Below, piece after piece: positions 8,771-16,659 of a stretch of 64,000 nt of DNA (positions are counted from its first letter, which is position 1; the number at the start of each line of letters is the position of its first letter). Below the pieces are notes generated by a model. It worked only from the letters and a program-made list of their open reading frames with translations, did no database searches and had not been told where the DNA came from. Position numbers and translations under genes: made by a program. The stretch is from Limnochorda sp. LNt (GTDB taxonomy: Bacteria > Bacillota > Limnochordia > Limnochordales > Geochordaceae), in contig NZ_CP141614.1 of NCBI RefSeq assembly GCF_035593265.1, positions 1,488,001 to 1,552,000 on the forward strand, in the 5' to 3' direction.

Positions 8771-9121
8771 GTGCAGTACCTGCTGGCGTTCGTCGTGGGC
8801 GGGCTCATCTGCGCCATCGGACAGCTCATCATCGACGGCACCCGGCTGACCGCCGGCCACACCATGGTGCTGTTCGTGGTGGCGGGGGCGGTGCTGTCGG
8901 GTCTGGGGCTGTACGAGCCCCTGGTGCGCCTGGCCGGGGCCGGTGCGTTCGTGCCCGTCTCCAACTTCGGCCACGTGCTGACCAAGGGGATCGTCGACCA
9001 CCTGGGACGGGAGGGACTGTGGGGCGCGCTCTCGGGGGCTTTCGAGGTGGCAGGCGCGGCCATCGCGGCCTCCATCCTCTTCGGCTTCGCCATGGCGGTC
9101 ATCTTCCACCCGAGGGGATGA
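8771..9121 (+). CDS. spoVAE: Stage V sporulation protein AE
   Basis: Small integral membrane subunit of the dipicolinate channel (SpoVAEb type), 116 aa with four hydrophobic segments. It contains the family motif GAVLSGLGLYEPLVRLAGAG and NFGHVLTKG. GTG at 8771 is preferred over GTG at 8747 because GGGGGAAGGGAGAG ends three bases before it and the product then begins MQYLLAFVVGG as in relatives. Third gene of the spoVA set. Confidence 0.93.
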   Translation: MQYLLAFVVGGLICAIGQLIIDGTRLTAGHTMVLFVVAGAVLSGLGLYEPLVRLAGAGAFVPVSNFGHVLTKGIVDHLGREGLWGALSGAFEVAGAAIAASILFGFAMAVIFHPRG

Positions 9122-9235
9122 GGATGCCCCCGGGCGCCCCGGGGCCGCAGTCGGCATACGGGAAGCGGGGAGCGGGGGAGACTACGTGCGACGTTGGCCT
9201 GAGACGTCGCCACACGTGCATGGAGGTGCGTCGTC

Positions 9236-9568
9236 GTGGATTGGGTTCGGGCAGCGGTCCGGTTCGTGGTCTCGGCAGTGGTGCTGATGTTCGTGGGGGC
9301 CATCGTGCCGGGATTCCGCACCCTCGGCTTTTGGAACGCCCTGCTGGCTGCTCTCGTCATCGCGGCCCTGGGCTGGCTGGTGGAGACGGTGCTGGGGCGC
9401 AACGTCTCGCCCTATGGACGCGGCCTGGTGGGCTTCATCGTCTCCGCGGTGGTCATCTGGGCGGCCCAGTTCCTCGTGCCCGGGATGTCGGTCACCATCC
9501 TCGGCGCGCTGCTGGCCTCGCTCATCATCGGCATCGTCGACCTCTTCGTGCCGACCACCCTGCGCTGA
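9236..9568 (+). CDS. Phage-holin-like (YvlD-type) small membrane protein
   Basis: A 110-aa protein with four closely packed hydrophobic helices and almost no loops, of the family annotated as 'phage holin family' (PF04020/YvlD). Nothing around it is phage-like; it lies between spoVAE and spoVAF, so a role in the spore membrane is a reasonable guess only. GTG at 9236 has GGAGGTG seven bases upstream. The 114-base gap before it contains a short GC hairpin and no promoter I would defend. Confidence 0.75.
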   Translation: MDWVRAAVRFVVSAVVLMFVGAIVPGFRTLGFWNALLAALVIAALGWLVETVLGRNVSPYGRGLVGFIVSAVVIWAAQFLVPGMSVTILGALLASLIIGIVDLFVPTTLR

Positions 9569-9578
9569 CGCGGCGGCC

Positions 9579-11126
9579 ATGCGTCCGAGACCCCTGAGGC
9601 CCATCAAGGCCCCCATACCCCTCTCCCGACTCGAGGACGGCCGGAGGCCCACCATCGACGGGCAGCCGCCCCGGGTCGACGGAGCGCAGTCGCCCCCCGA
9701 GTCCATCGAGCCGACGGTATCGGCCATCGCCCAGGGGATGGGGCAGGAGCGGAGCTTCGACGTCATCGTGCGCCGCATCCGGGTGGCGGGCCGGGAGGCC
9801 GCCCTCATCCACCTGGACGGCTTCATCCAGCCGGTGCCGGCCATGCGGATCATGCAGGGCCTCATGCAGCTCCCGGCGGAGGCGCTCCAAAAGGAGGCCG
9901 AGCGGCGGCTCGAGCAGGAGCTGGTGCCCTACTTCGAGCTGACGTGGGTGGCCGGCCCTCAGGAGGCCATCGACGAGATCCTGGTAGGGCAGGCCGCCCT
10001 GGTGGTGGCGGGCCTCTCGCGGATCCTGCTGCTGGACCTGCGGCAGTATCCGGCCCGATCCGTGGAGGAGCCGGACCTGGAGCGGGTCACGCGGGGCGCT
10101 CGCGAGGGCTTCACCGAGGTCGGGCTGGTCAACGTCAACCTGATCCGCCGGCGGCTGCGCGACCCCCACCTGCGGGTGGAGGCCCTCAAGGTCGGGGTGC
10201 GCTCCAAGACCGACGTCTTCTTGCTGTACGTCGAGGATCTGGCGCCCAAGGCCTTCGTCGACGACATCCGGCGCCGTCTGGTGGAGATCCGGGCCGACGC
10301 GCTGCCGATGGGCTCCAAGAACCTGGAGGAGTACCTGTCGGCCCCCCGGCTCAACCCCTTCCCCAAGGTGCGCTACACGGAGCGCCCCGACGTGGCGGCC
10401 AGCCACCTGCTCGAGGGCTACGTCGTGGTGCTGACCGACACGTCGCCCGCGGCCATGATCCTGCCCGCCAACGTCTGGCAGTTCACCCAGCATGCCGAGG
10501 AGTACGTGCAGGCCCCCCTGGTGGGGACCTACCTGCGATGGGTGCGCTTCGTCGGCATCGCGGCCTCGCTCGTGCTGGTGCCCCTGTGGGTGGCCCTGGT
10601 GAGCCAAAAGGCCGCCCTGCCGTCCTGGCTGCAGTGGATCGGCCCCCGGGAGCCCGGCATCGTGCCCGTGTGGCTGCAGCTGCTGCTGTTGACCCTGGGG
10701 CTCGACATCATCCGCATGGCCCTCATCCACACGCCCACGGCTCTGGCCACCTCCATCGGCCTGGTGGGGGCCGTGCTGCTGGGCCAGTTCGCGGTGGAGG
10801 CGGGCCTCTTCACCAACGAGGCCGTCCTCTACTCGGCCCTGGCCGCCATCGGCAGCTTCACGACGCCGGCTCTGGAGTTCGCGCTGGCCGCGCGGCTGTT
10901 TCAGTACCCGCTCATCGCACTGGCGGCGTGGCTGGGCCTCGCGGGCCTGGTGGTGGGACTGGTGGGCATGATCTACGTGATGGCCCTGACCCGCTCGTTC
11001 TTCCTGCCCTACCTGTGGCCCCTGGCGCCGCTGGACAGGCAGGCCCTGGGGCGTCTGCTGTGGCGCCACCCCATCCCATCGGTGCGTCAGCACCTTGCCC
11101 CACGGCCCGATCGGGCCGACCGCTGA
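9579..11126 (+). CDS. spoVAF: Stage V sporulation protein AF / GerA-type spore germination protein
   Basis: GerA-family membrane protein; SpoVAF works with the SpoVA channel and germinant receptors during germination. The product has a ~350-residue soluble N-terminal part (ERSFDVIVRRI, RPDVAASHLLEGYV, VLTDTSPAAMILP are family motifs) followed by about five membrane helices and a proline-rich tail. ATG at 9579 is used; the ribosome site before it is weak and ATG 9738 is a shorter option. The 515-aa length fits SpoVAF (~490). It is followed by lysA, the same order as in Bacillus. Confidence 0.9.
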   Translation: MRPRPLRPIKAPIPLSRLEDGRRPTIDGQPPRVDGAQSPPESIEPTVSAIAQGMGQERSFDVIVRRIRVAGREAALIHLDGFIQPVPAMRIMQGLMQLPAEALQKEAERRLEQELVPYFELTWVAGPQEAIDEILVGQAALVVAGLSRILLLDLRQYPARSVEEPDLERVTRGAREGFTEVGLVNVNLIRRRLRDPHLRVEALKVGVRSKTDVFLLYVEDLAPKAFVDDIRRRLVEIRADALPMGSKNLEEYLSAPRLNPFPKVRYTERPDVAASHLLEGYVVVLTDTSPAAMILPANVWQFTQHAEEYVQAPLVGTYLRWVRFVGIAASLVLVPLWVALVSQKAALPSWLQWIGPREPGIVPVWLQLLLLTLGLDIIRMALIHTPTALATSIGLVGAVLLGQFAVEAGLFTNEAVLYSALAAIGSFTTPALEFALAARLFQYPLIALAAWLGLAGLVVGLVGMIYVMALTRSFFLPYLWPLAPLDRQALGRLLWRHPIPSVRQHLAPRPDRADR

Positions 11127-11261
11127 GCCAACCCTGCGACGCCCACCCCCCGGACCCTGCCCGCCCTCCTCGGCATCTCGGTGCGCTGGCGGCTGCCGTG
11201 TGGTACCATCGGGGCAGCCTGGGGCGGCTCGTCCGCCTCTGCACCGTCAGGGGGGGGTCGT

Positions 11262-12611
11262 ATGGAGCTGGAGCTGCCGTTCGACGTCGACGTCAACCGG
11301 GACGGTCACCTGTCCCTCGGCGGCTGCGACGCGCTGGAGCTGGCGGAGCGATGGGGCACCCCGCTTTACGTGGTCGACGAGCAGGCCGTGCGCCAGCGTT
11401 GCCGGCGGTACCGCAGGGCGCTCGAGGCCCTGCCGGGCGGCGGGCTGGCGGTTTACGCGGCCAAGGCCTTCTGGGTGGGGGGCATGGCCCGGATCGTGGC
11501 CGAAGAGGGGTTGGGGGCCGACGTCTCGTCGGAGACCGAGGTGCACCTCGCACTGGCAGCCGGCATCCCTCCCGAGCGGCTCGTCCTGCACGGCAACAAC
11601 AAGAGCCCGTCCGAGATGGAGCTGGCGGTACGCGTCGGCGTCGGCCGGGTGGTGGCCGACAGCCTCTGGGAGCTGGAGCGGCTGGGTGAGGCCGCGGCCC
11701 GGGCAGGCCGCCCCCTCGGGGTCTTGCTGCGCATCCAGCCGGGCGTCCGGGCCGGCTTTCACGACGCCATGCAGACGGGACACGAGTCCTCCAAGTTTGG
11801 CATCCCCGTCGAGGACGGCCAGGCGCGCCAGGCGGTCGTGCGGGTGATGGGCCACCCGTACCTGGAGCTGCGCGGCTATCACGTCCACATCGGGTCGCAG
11901 ATCTTGGAGCTGGAGCCCTACCGGCAGGCCGCCCGTGTCGTGGCTGGCTTCGCGGTGCAGATGGCACGGGAGCTGGGGGCGCCGTGCGCCGAGATCGACA
12001 TGGGTGGGGGGCTTGGAGCCCGCTACGTGGCCGGCGACCGCCCGCCCTCCATCGAAGCCCTGGTGGAGACGGTGGGGCGGGTCGTCGCCGACGTCTTCGC
12101 GTCGGCCGGGCTGGCGGCGCCGGCGCTGCTGGTGGAGCCGGGCCGCTCCATCGTGGCCGAGGCGGGCACCACCCTCTACCGGGTCGGCGCCATCAAGCGC
12201 CTGGCGTCGGGCCAGGTGGTCGTGGCCGTGGACGGCGGCATGAGCGACAATCCCCGGGTGGCCCTCTACGGCGCCCGCTACACGGCCGTGCTGGCCCGCG
12301 ATCCGAGAGGCCGGCCCGAGGGGAGGCCCGTGCGGATCGTCGGCCGGCTGTGCGAGTCGGGTGACGTGCTGATCGAGGCCGCGCCGCTGCCATCCCTGGC
12401 CAGCGGGGACGTCCTCGCGGTGCTGACCACCGGCGCCTACCATCTCGCCATGGCCTCCAACTACAACGGCCTGCCGAGGCCGGCGGTGGTGGGGGTGAGC
12501 GAGGGCCGGGCGCGGCTGTGGGTGCGGCGAGAGCGGTGGGAGGAGATGACGGCGACCGACGAGGTGCTGGCGCGGCTGGCCCCCACGGGCCCCCGCACCT
12601 CCGGTGCGTGA
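11262..12611 (+). CDS. lysA: Diaminopimelate decarboxylase
   Basis: PLP enzyme for the last step of lysine synthesis (meso-diaminopimelate to lysine). Fold-type III barrel motifs are visible: VYAAKAFW with the PLP-binding Lys, GADVSSETEV, HGNNKS, HVHIGSQI, EIDMGGGLG, EPGRSIV and the C-terminal GRLCESGDVL. 449 aa is normal. ATG at 11262 follows a run of eight G (11250-11257) by four bases; this run is the only candidate ribosome site. A possible extended -10 (TGGTACCAT, 11201-11209) has no good -35. lysA after spoVAF is conserved with Bacillus. Confidence 0.95.
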   Translation: MELELPFDVDVNRDGHLSLGGCDALELAERWGTPLYVVDEQAVRQRCRRYRRALEALPGGGLAVYAAKAFWVGGMARIVAEEGLGADVSSETEVHLALAAGIPPERLVLHGNNKSPSEMELAVRVGVGRVVADSLWELERLGEAAARAGRPLGVLLRIQPGVRAGFHDAMQTGHESSKFGIPVEDGQARQAVVRVMGHPYLELRGYHVHIGSQILELEPYRQAARVVAGFAVQMARELGAPCAEIDMGGGLGARYVAGDRPPSIEALVETVGRVVADVFASAGLAAPALLVEPGRSIVAEAGTTLYRVGAIKRLASGQVVVAVDGGMSDNPRVALYGARYTAVLARDPRGRPEGRPVRIVGRLCESGDVLIEAAPLPSLASGDVLAVLTTGAYHLAMASNYNGLPRPAVVGVSEGRARLWVRRERWEEMTATDEVLARLAPTGPRTSGA

Positions 12612-13957
12612 TGGGCCGCGCGCTGCCCGAGCGGGCATGGACGCAGGCCCTGGCCGCAGAGGTGCGGCCCCTGCTGGAGGCCGTGGCCGACGCGGCGCGC
12701 CGGCACGGCACGCCGGCCTACCTGGTCGGCGGGGCGGTGCGCGACTGGCTGCTGGGGAGGGGCCCCATCCGGGAGGCCGACGTGGCCGTCGTGGGCGACG
12801 CCCGCGCCCTGGCCGAGGAGGCGGCGACGCACCTCGGCGGGCGAGTCGTGGCCTTCGAGCGCTTCGGGACCGTGAGGCTGGTGGCCGGCGGGCTCTACGT
12901 CGACGTCGCCACCGCCCGTGTCGAGCGCTACCCCGCCCCGGGGGCGCTGCCGGTGCCGAGCCCGGCTCGCTCCATCGAGGAAGACCTGGTGCGGCGGGAC
13001 TTCTCCATCAACGCCATGGCGGTGCCCGTGGCCGGCGACGAGCGTGCGCTCGTCGACCCCTGTGGAGGCCTGCAGGACCTGCAGGCCAGGCGCCTGCGAG
13101 CGCTGCACCCCCGCTCCTTCGAGGACGACCCCACCCGCCTCTTTCGGGGGGTGCGGCTGGCCGTGCGGCTCGACCTGGCCATCGACTCCACGACCGCTGC
13201 CTGGATGCGCCGGGCCATCGCGGCACGGGCCGTCGACACCGTCAGTGCCGAACGCCGCGGCCAGGAGGTGCGCCGGGCGCTGTCGGAGCAGCCGGCCCTG
13301 CCGGTGGCACGGGCCTTCGAACGGTGGGGTCTGTGGGACGCCGCCTGCCCGACCTGGCACCTGGCGCCCGAGGCGGAGCGGGTGCTGGCGGTCCTCGACG
13401 AGGAGGCGGCCAGCTTCGAGGCGCTGCTCGAGGCCCTGGCGGGGCCGTCGGGGCGGCAACGGCTCTGGGCCGTCCGCCTGATGGCGGTCTCGGGGCCGTG
13501 GCTCGTGGGCCCTCCCGAGCGGGTGCGGCAGCGGGCGGAGCGGCTGGCGGAGCGCCTGGCATTGACGCGCGAGCTGCGCGAGAGCTTCCTGCAGGTGCCC
13601 ACCATCCGCCGCCGCCAGCGCCGGCTCGCCGGTGCCCGCCGGCCCAGCACCGCCGACCGGCTCCTGCAGGACCTGGGCCCGCTGTCACGGGCCTACCTGG
13701 CCGCCAGGGGCGGGCCGTCGAGTCCGGATTATAATTGGGTGGGCTGGTTCGCCCGGGTGGGGCGCCACGTGCGCCCCAGGCTGACGGGGCGGGACTTGCT
13801 GGCCCTCGGCTGTCCCGAGGGACCCGCCGTCGGCCGCATGCAGCGGGCGCTGCGAGCGGCCGTCCTCGACGGACGCGTGCGGAGCCGGGCCGACGAGCAG
13901 CGGTGGGTGAGGCGGAGGCTGCTGGCCTGGCGCCGGGCCTCGATCGATTCGCCGTGA
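12611..13957 (+). CDS. CCA tRNA nucleotidyltransferase / poly(A) polymerase family
   Basis: Class II nucleotidyltransferase that builds or repairs the 3' CCA of tRNA. Visible: YLVGGAVRDWLLG (about 37-49), the acidic catalytic pair in READVAVVGD, RRDFSINAMAV, and the DDPTRLFRGVRLAVRL motif; the rest is helical, 448 aa. The ATG overlaps the lysA stop by one base (TGATG). Whether it adds CCA, only A, or only CC cannot be told from this; note that both tRNA genes in the window already encode CCA. Confidence 0.88.
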   Translation: MGRALPERAWTQALAAEVRPLLEAVADAARRHGTPAYLVGGAVRDWLLGRGPIREADVAVVGDARALAEEAATHLGGRVVAFERFGTVRLVAGGLYVDVATARVERYPAPGALPVPSPARSIEEDLVRRDFSINAMAVPVAGDERALVDPCGGLQDLQARRLRALHPRSFEDDPTRLFRGVRLAVRLDLAIDSTTAAWMRRAIAARAVDTVSAERRGQEVRRALSEQPALPVARAFERWGLWDAACPTWHLAPEAERVLAVLDEEAASFEALLEALAGPSGRQRLWAVRLMAVSGPWLVGPPERVRQRAERLAERLALTRELRESFLQVPTIRRRQRRLAGARRPSTADRLLQDLGPLSRAYLAARGGPSSPDYNWVGWFARVGRHVRPRLTGRDLLALGCPEGPAVGRMQRALRAAVLDGRVRSRADEQRWVRRRLLAWRRASIDSP

Positions 13958-13975
13958 AAGGGTCGGGCGATCGCG

Positions 13976-14617
13976 ATGCTGAGGTTTGCCCTCCACGATC
14001 CCCTGTCGCTGGTGCTGTGGGTGCTGGCCATCCTCCCGGCCATCGTCCTGCACGAGCTGGCTCACGCCGTCGTGGCCTACCGGCTGGGGGACCCCACCCC
14101 GCGCTACGAGGGGCGACTCACCCTGGATCCCAGGGCCCACATCGACCCCATCGGGGCACTGATGCTCTTCCTGTTCGGATTCGGCTGGGCGCGCCCGGTC
14201 AACGTCAACCCCTACCACTTCGCCAACGGCCGGCGGGGCATGATGCTGGTGGCGCTGGCAGGGCCACTGGCCAACGTGACGCTGGCCTGGCTCAGCGGCC
14301 TGCTGTGGGAGGCCATGTTGTGGCTGCCCGGGCAGGGAATGCTGGGTGGCATCGGGCCAGCGGTGCGAGAGTTCTTCGTCTTGAGCCTGCGGGTCAACCT
14401 GTGGCTGGCGGCCTTCAACCTGCTCCCCATCCCGCCGCTGGACGGCTCCCGCATCCTGGCGGGCTTGGTCTCGTCGCGCCAGGCGGTGGCCCTGGCCCGC
14501 ATGGAGGCGTACGGCCCCCTGTTGCTGGTGCTGCTCATCATGAGCGGCGTCTCCCAACTGCTGCTGCAGCCCATCTACCGCATCTTGCAGATGCTGGTGC
14601 TGGCCGGCCGTCTCTGA
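13976..14617 (+). CDS. Site-2 protease family protein (M50)
   Basis: Membrane-embedded zinc metalloprotease of the S2P family. The HELAH zinc motif is at residues 26-30 in the first membrane helix and the second metal motif NLLPIPPLDG is near 142-151; about six hydrophobic segments, 213 aa, no PDZ domain. This is the short form common next to scpA in Firmicutes. ATG at 13976, 18 bases after the CCA-enzyme gene. The substrate is unknown; unlike SpoIVFB there is no CBS domain. Confidence 0.88.
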   Translation: MLRFALHDPLSLVLWVLAILPAIVLHELAHAVVAYRLGDPTPRYEGRLTLDPRAHIDPIGALMLFLFGFGWARPVNVNPYHFANGRRGMMLVALAGPLANVTLAWLSGLLWEAMLWLPGQGMLGGIGPAVREFFVLSLRVNLWLAAFNLLPIPPLDGSRILAGLVSSRQAVALARMEAYGPLLLVLLIMSGVSQLLLQPIYRILQMLVLAGRL

Positions 14618-14627
14618 GGGCGGGCCC

Positions 14628-15479
14628 ATGGGAGAGGGCATGGAGGCGCAAGGGCAGCAGCCGGCGTGGATGGAGCGGCTGGCCGAGCTCAACCGGTGGC
14701 GCGAGCGTCTGCAGGCGGGTGAGGTGGACCCTCTCGAGGTCGAGCTCGCCACGTTGATCCACCAGACGATCGAGGGGTTCGGCGCACCCCCGTCCGACTC
14801 CGAGCTCCAGGAGTCGTGGCTGTCGGCGGCGGGCGAGGCACTGCGGATCGCATCGGAGCTCCTCAACCTCAAGGCCCAGCGCCTCGCGCCCGAGCCCTCC
14901 CGGGAGGACGGGGCGGCCGGCGCCGGTGCCGACGAGACGGCCGCCGCCGACGAGCCGGTCGGGGGCGACCTGGTGGGGCTCGACGGCCAGGACGAGGCTC
15001 CCTCCGACGCCCTCGACGTCCTGGCCCGGCGGGCCGAGGCGTACCGGCGCTACAAGGAGGCGGCCCGGCTGCTGGAGGAGCAGGCGGAGGCCTGGAGCCG
15101 CCATCAGCCCCGACAGGCGCCCTCGGCCCTGCTGGCGACGCTGGAGCGGATGTTGGGCCCCTGGCCCGACGACCTGCCGCCGGCCCGCGCGGAGCGGCTG
15201 GTGGAGGCCCTGGTCAAGGTGCTGGACCGCACCCGCATGGCCGACCGTGCCCGGCACGCGCCGTCGCCGGGCTTCGACTGGGAGGAGCTCCTGGGCCGGG
15301 TGCGCCGTCGCGTCGACGAGGCGGGAGGGCCCGTCGACCTGGCCGAGCTGCTGACCGCCCAGGCGCGCCACCGCACCGAGGTCATCGGGCTGTTTCTGGC
15401 GGTCCTGGAGCTGCTCAGGGTGGGAGAGCTGTGGCTGACGGAGCAGGATGGCCACCTGTGGATCCAGCGTCGGTCCTGA
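14628..15479 (+). CDS. scpA: Segregation and condensation protein A
   Basis: Kleisin partner of SMC; links the SMC heads in the chromosome condensin with ScpB. The 283-aa product has an N-terminal helical part (MERLAELNRWRERLQAG, ESWLSAAGEALRIASELLNLKA), an acidic Ala/Asp-rich linker (about 85-120) and a C-terminal winged helix (VIGLFLAVLELLRVGEL). The N-terminus is more divergent than usual and lacks the classic FEGPLDLLL motif, but position, the SELLNLKAQRL segment and the following scpB make the call solid. ATG at 14628. Confidence 0.88.
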   Translation: MGEGMEAQGQQPAWMERLAELNRWRERLQAGEVDPLEVELATLIHQTIEGFGAPPSDSELQESWLSAAGEALRIASELLNLKAQRLAPEPSREDGAAGAGADETAAADEPVGGDLVGLDGQDEAPSDALDVLARRAEAYRRYKEAARLLEEQAEAWSRHQPRQAPSALLATLERMLGPWPDDLPPARAERLVEALVKVLDRTRMADRARHAPSPGFDWEELLGRVRRRVDEAGGPVDLAELLTAQARHRTEVIGLFLAVLELLRVGELWLTEQDGHLWIQRRS

Positions 15480-16018
15480 GCGACGATGCCGCTGCCTGCG
15501 AGGCGGTGCTCTTCGCCACGGCCCGCCCGCTGTCGTTGGAGGATCTGGCCCGAGCGCTCGGCACGGAGCCGGAGCGGGTCCGGCAGGCGCTCGAAGAGCT
15601 GAGGCGGCTGCTGGACGAGACGGGACGGGGCATCCAGCTGGTGGAGGTGGCGGAGGGCTTCCAGCTCGTGACCCGGGCCCGTTTCTTCGGCGCGCTGCGG
15701 CAGGTGGTCGGCGCCGTGCGGCGGCCGTCGCTGTCTGCGGCGGCCATGGAGACGCTCGCCATCGTCGCCTACCGGCAGCCCGTGAGCCGCGCCGAGATCG
15801 AAGACCTGCGCGGCGTCAACTCCGAGGCGGCCATCGGCACGCTGCTGGAGCGGGGCCTCATCGAGGTGGCGCACCGGGCCCCGACCCCCGGCCGCCCCGT
15901 CTACTACCGCACTACCCGGCGCTTCCTCGAGCTGTTTGGGCTGCGCTCCCTCGACGAGCTGCCCCCGCTGGAGGCATGGGGCATGGGAGAGGGCCCGGCT
16001 GCGAAGACTAGCCCCTGA
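15458..16018 (+). CDS. scpB: Segregation and condensation protein B
   Basis: Two tandem winged-helix domains that dimerise and bind ScpA in the SMC complex. Typical features: EAVLFATARPLSLEDLARAL near the start, METLAIVAYRQPVSRAEIEDLRGV in the middle and PGRPVYYRTTRRFLELFGL near the end; 186 aa. GTG at 15458 overlaps the end of scpA by 22 bases, so the two are translated together. A start further downstream would clip the first helix. Confidence 0.93.
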   Translation: MDPASVLSDDAAACEAVLFATARPLSLEDLARALGTEPERVRQALEELRRLLDETGRGIQLVEVAEGFQLVTRARFFGALRQVVGAVRRPSLSAAAMETLAIVAYRQPVSRAEIEDLRGVNSEAAIGTLLERGLIEVAHRAPTPGRPVYYRTTRRFLELFGLRSLDELPPLEAWGMGEGPAAKTSP

Positions 16019-16059
16019 GCCTGAGCCGAGCCGGATTCGGCTGGAGAGGGGACGCAGCC

Positions 16060-16617
16060 ATGGGGGCGTCCGCCCAGCAGCAGGCGCACGTGTCGGGTGG
16101 AGCGACGCATCCCATCGATGCCCTGATGCGCACCGCCATGGAGAGTATCAAGTCCATGGTGGACGTCAACACCATCCTGGGGGTCCCGGTGGAGGCCCCC
16201 GACGGCACGGTCATCATCCCGGTCTCCCGGGTCTCGTTCGGCTTCGTCGCCGGCGGCTCCGAGTTCGAGGCGACCGAGCGCCAGGGGGCCTTTCCCTTCG
16301 GCGGGGGCAGCGGGGCGGGGGTCAGCCTGCACCCGGTGGCCTTCCTGGTGGTGGGCCAGGGCCAGGTGCGGCTGCTGCCCGTCTCGGAGCGGGCCTTGTA
16401 CGACCGGCTGCTGGACATGGCGCCGCGGGTGGTGGAGCAGCTGCAGAGGTGGGCCGGGCTGGACGGTCAGGCGGCCGCGACCGCGCAACGGGACGGGGCC
16501 GAGGGCCAGGGAGGCGCCGCACAGGGTGCGAGGCGAGAGGATGGCGATGCCCGGCGAGCCCAGGGCCCGCCCTCCGACGAGGGCCGACGCAGCCATGTGA
16601 CGCTGCCGTTCGAGTGA
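16060..16617 (+). CDS. ytfJ: GerW family sporulation protein (YtfJ)
   Basis: Spore protein needed for proper germinant response in Bacillus (GerW/YtfJ). The conserved core is residues ~15-130: HPIDALMRTAMESIKSMVDV, a GTVIIPVSRVSFGFVAGGSE stretch and a Gly-rich loop; the C-terminal ~50 residues are low-complexity (Gly/Ala/Arg/Gln). ATG at 16060 has GAGAGGGGA upstream. Follows scpB by 41 bases. Forespore expression is expected from the Bacillus gene, but no promoter is recognisable. Confidence 0.9.
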   Translation: MGASAQQQAHVSGGATHPIDALMRTAMESIKSMVDVNTILGVPVEAPDGTVIIPVSRVSFGFVAGGSEFEATERQGAFPFGGGSGAGVSLHPVAFLVVGQGQVRLLPVSERALYDRLLDMAPRVVEQLQRWAGLDGQAAATAQRDGAEGQGGAAQGARREDGDARRAQGPPSDEGRRSHVTLPFE

Positions 16618-16618
16618 G

Positions 16619-16642
16619 ACCGGCTGCCTGCGGGCAGCCGGT
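16619..16642 (+). terminator. Hairpin after ytfJ
   Basis: 10-bp inverted repeat ACCGGCTGCC / GGCAGCCGGT with a 4-base loop, starting right after the ytfJ stop. The tail (TGTGCTATAGT) is only partly T-rich and doubles as the -10 region of the next gene, so termination may be weak. Confidence 0.45.
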
Positions 16643-16644
16643 TG

Positions 16645-16653
16645 TGCTATAGT
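16645..16653 (+). promoter_or_regulatory. Extended -10 promoter of the potassium transporter gene
   Basis: TG at 16645-16646 plus TATAGT at 16648-16653 make a perfect extended -10 (TGnTATAGT). The -35 position lies in the preceding hairpin and is poor. Transcription would begin near 16660, which is the GTG start codon of the next gene, so the mRNA may be leaderless. Confidence 0.6.
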
Positions 16654-16659
16654 CGGGGC

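Noticed and set aside
9236-9568. Possible prophage remnant because of the holin-like protein
   Set aside because: No other phage gene nearby; this family is common in non-phage contexts and sits inside the spoVA cluster.
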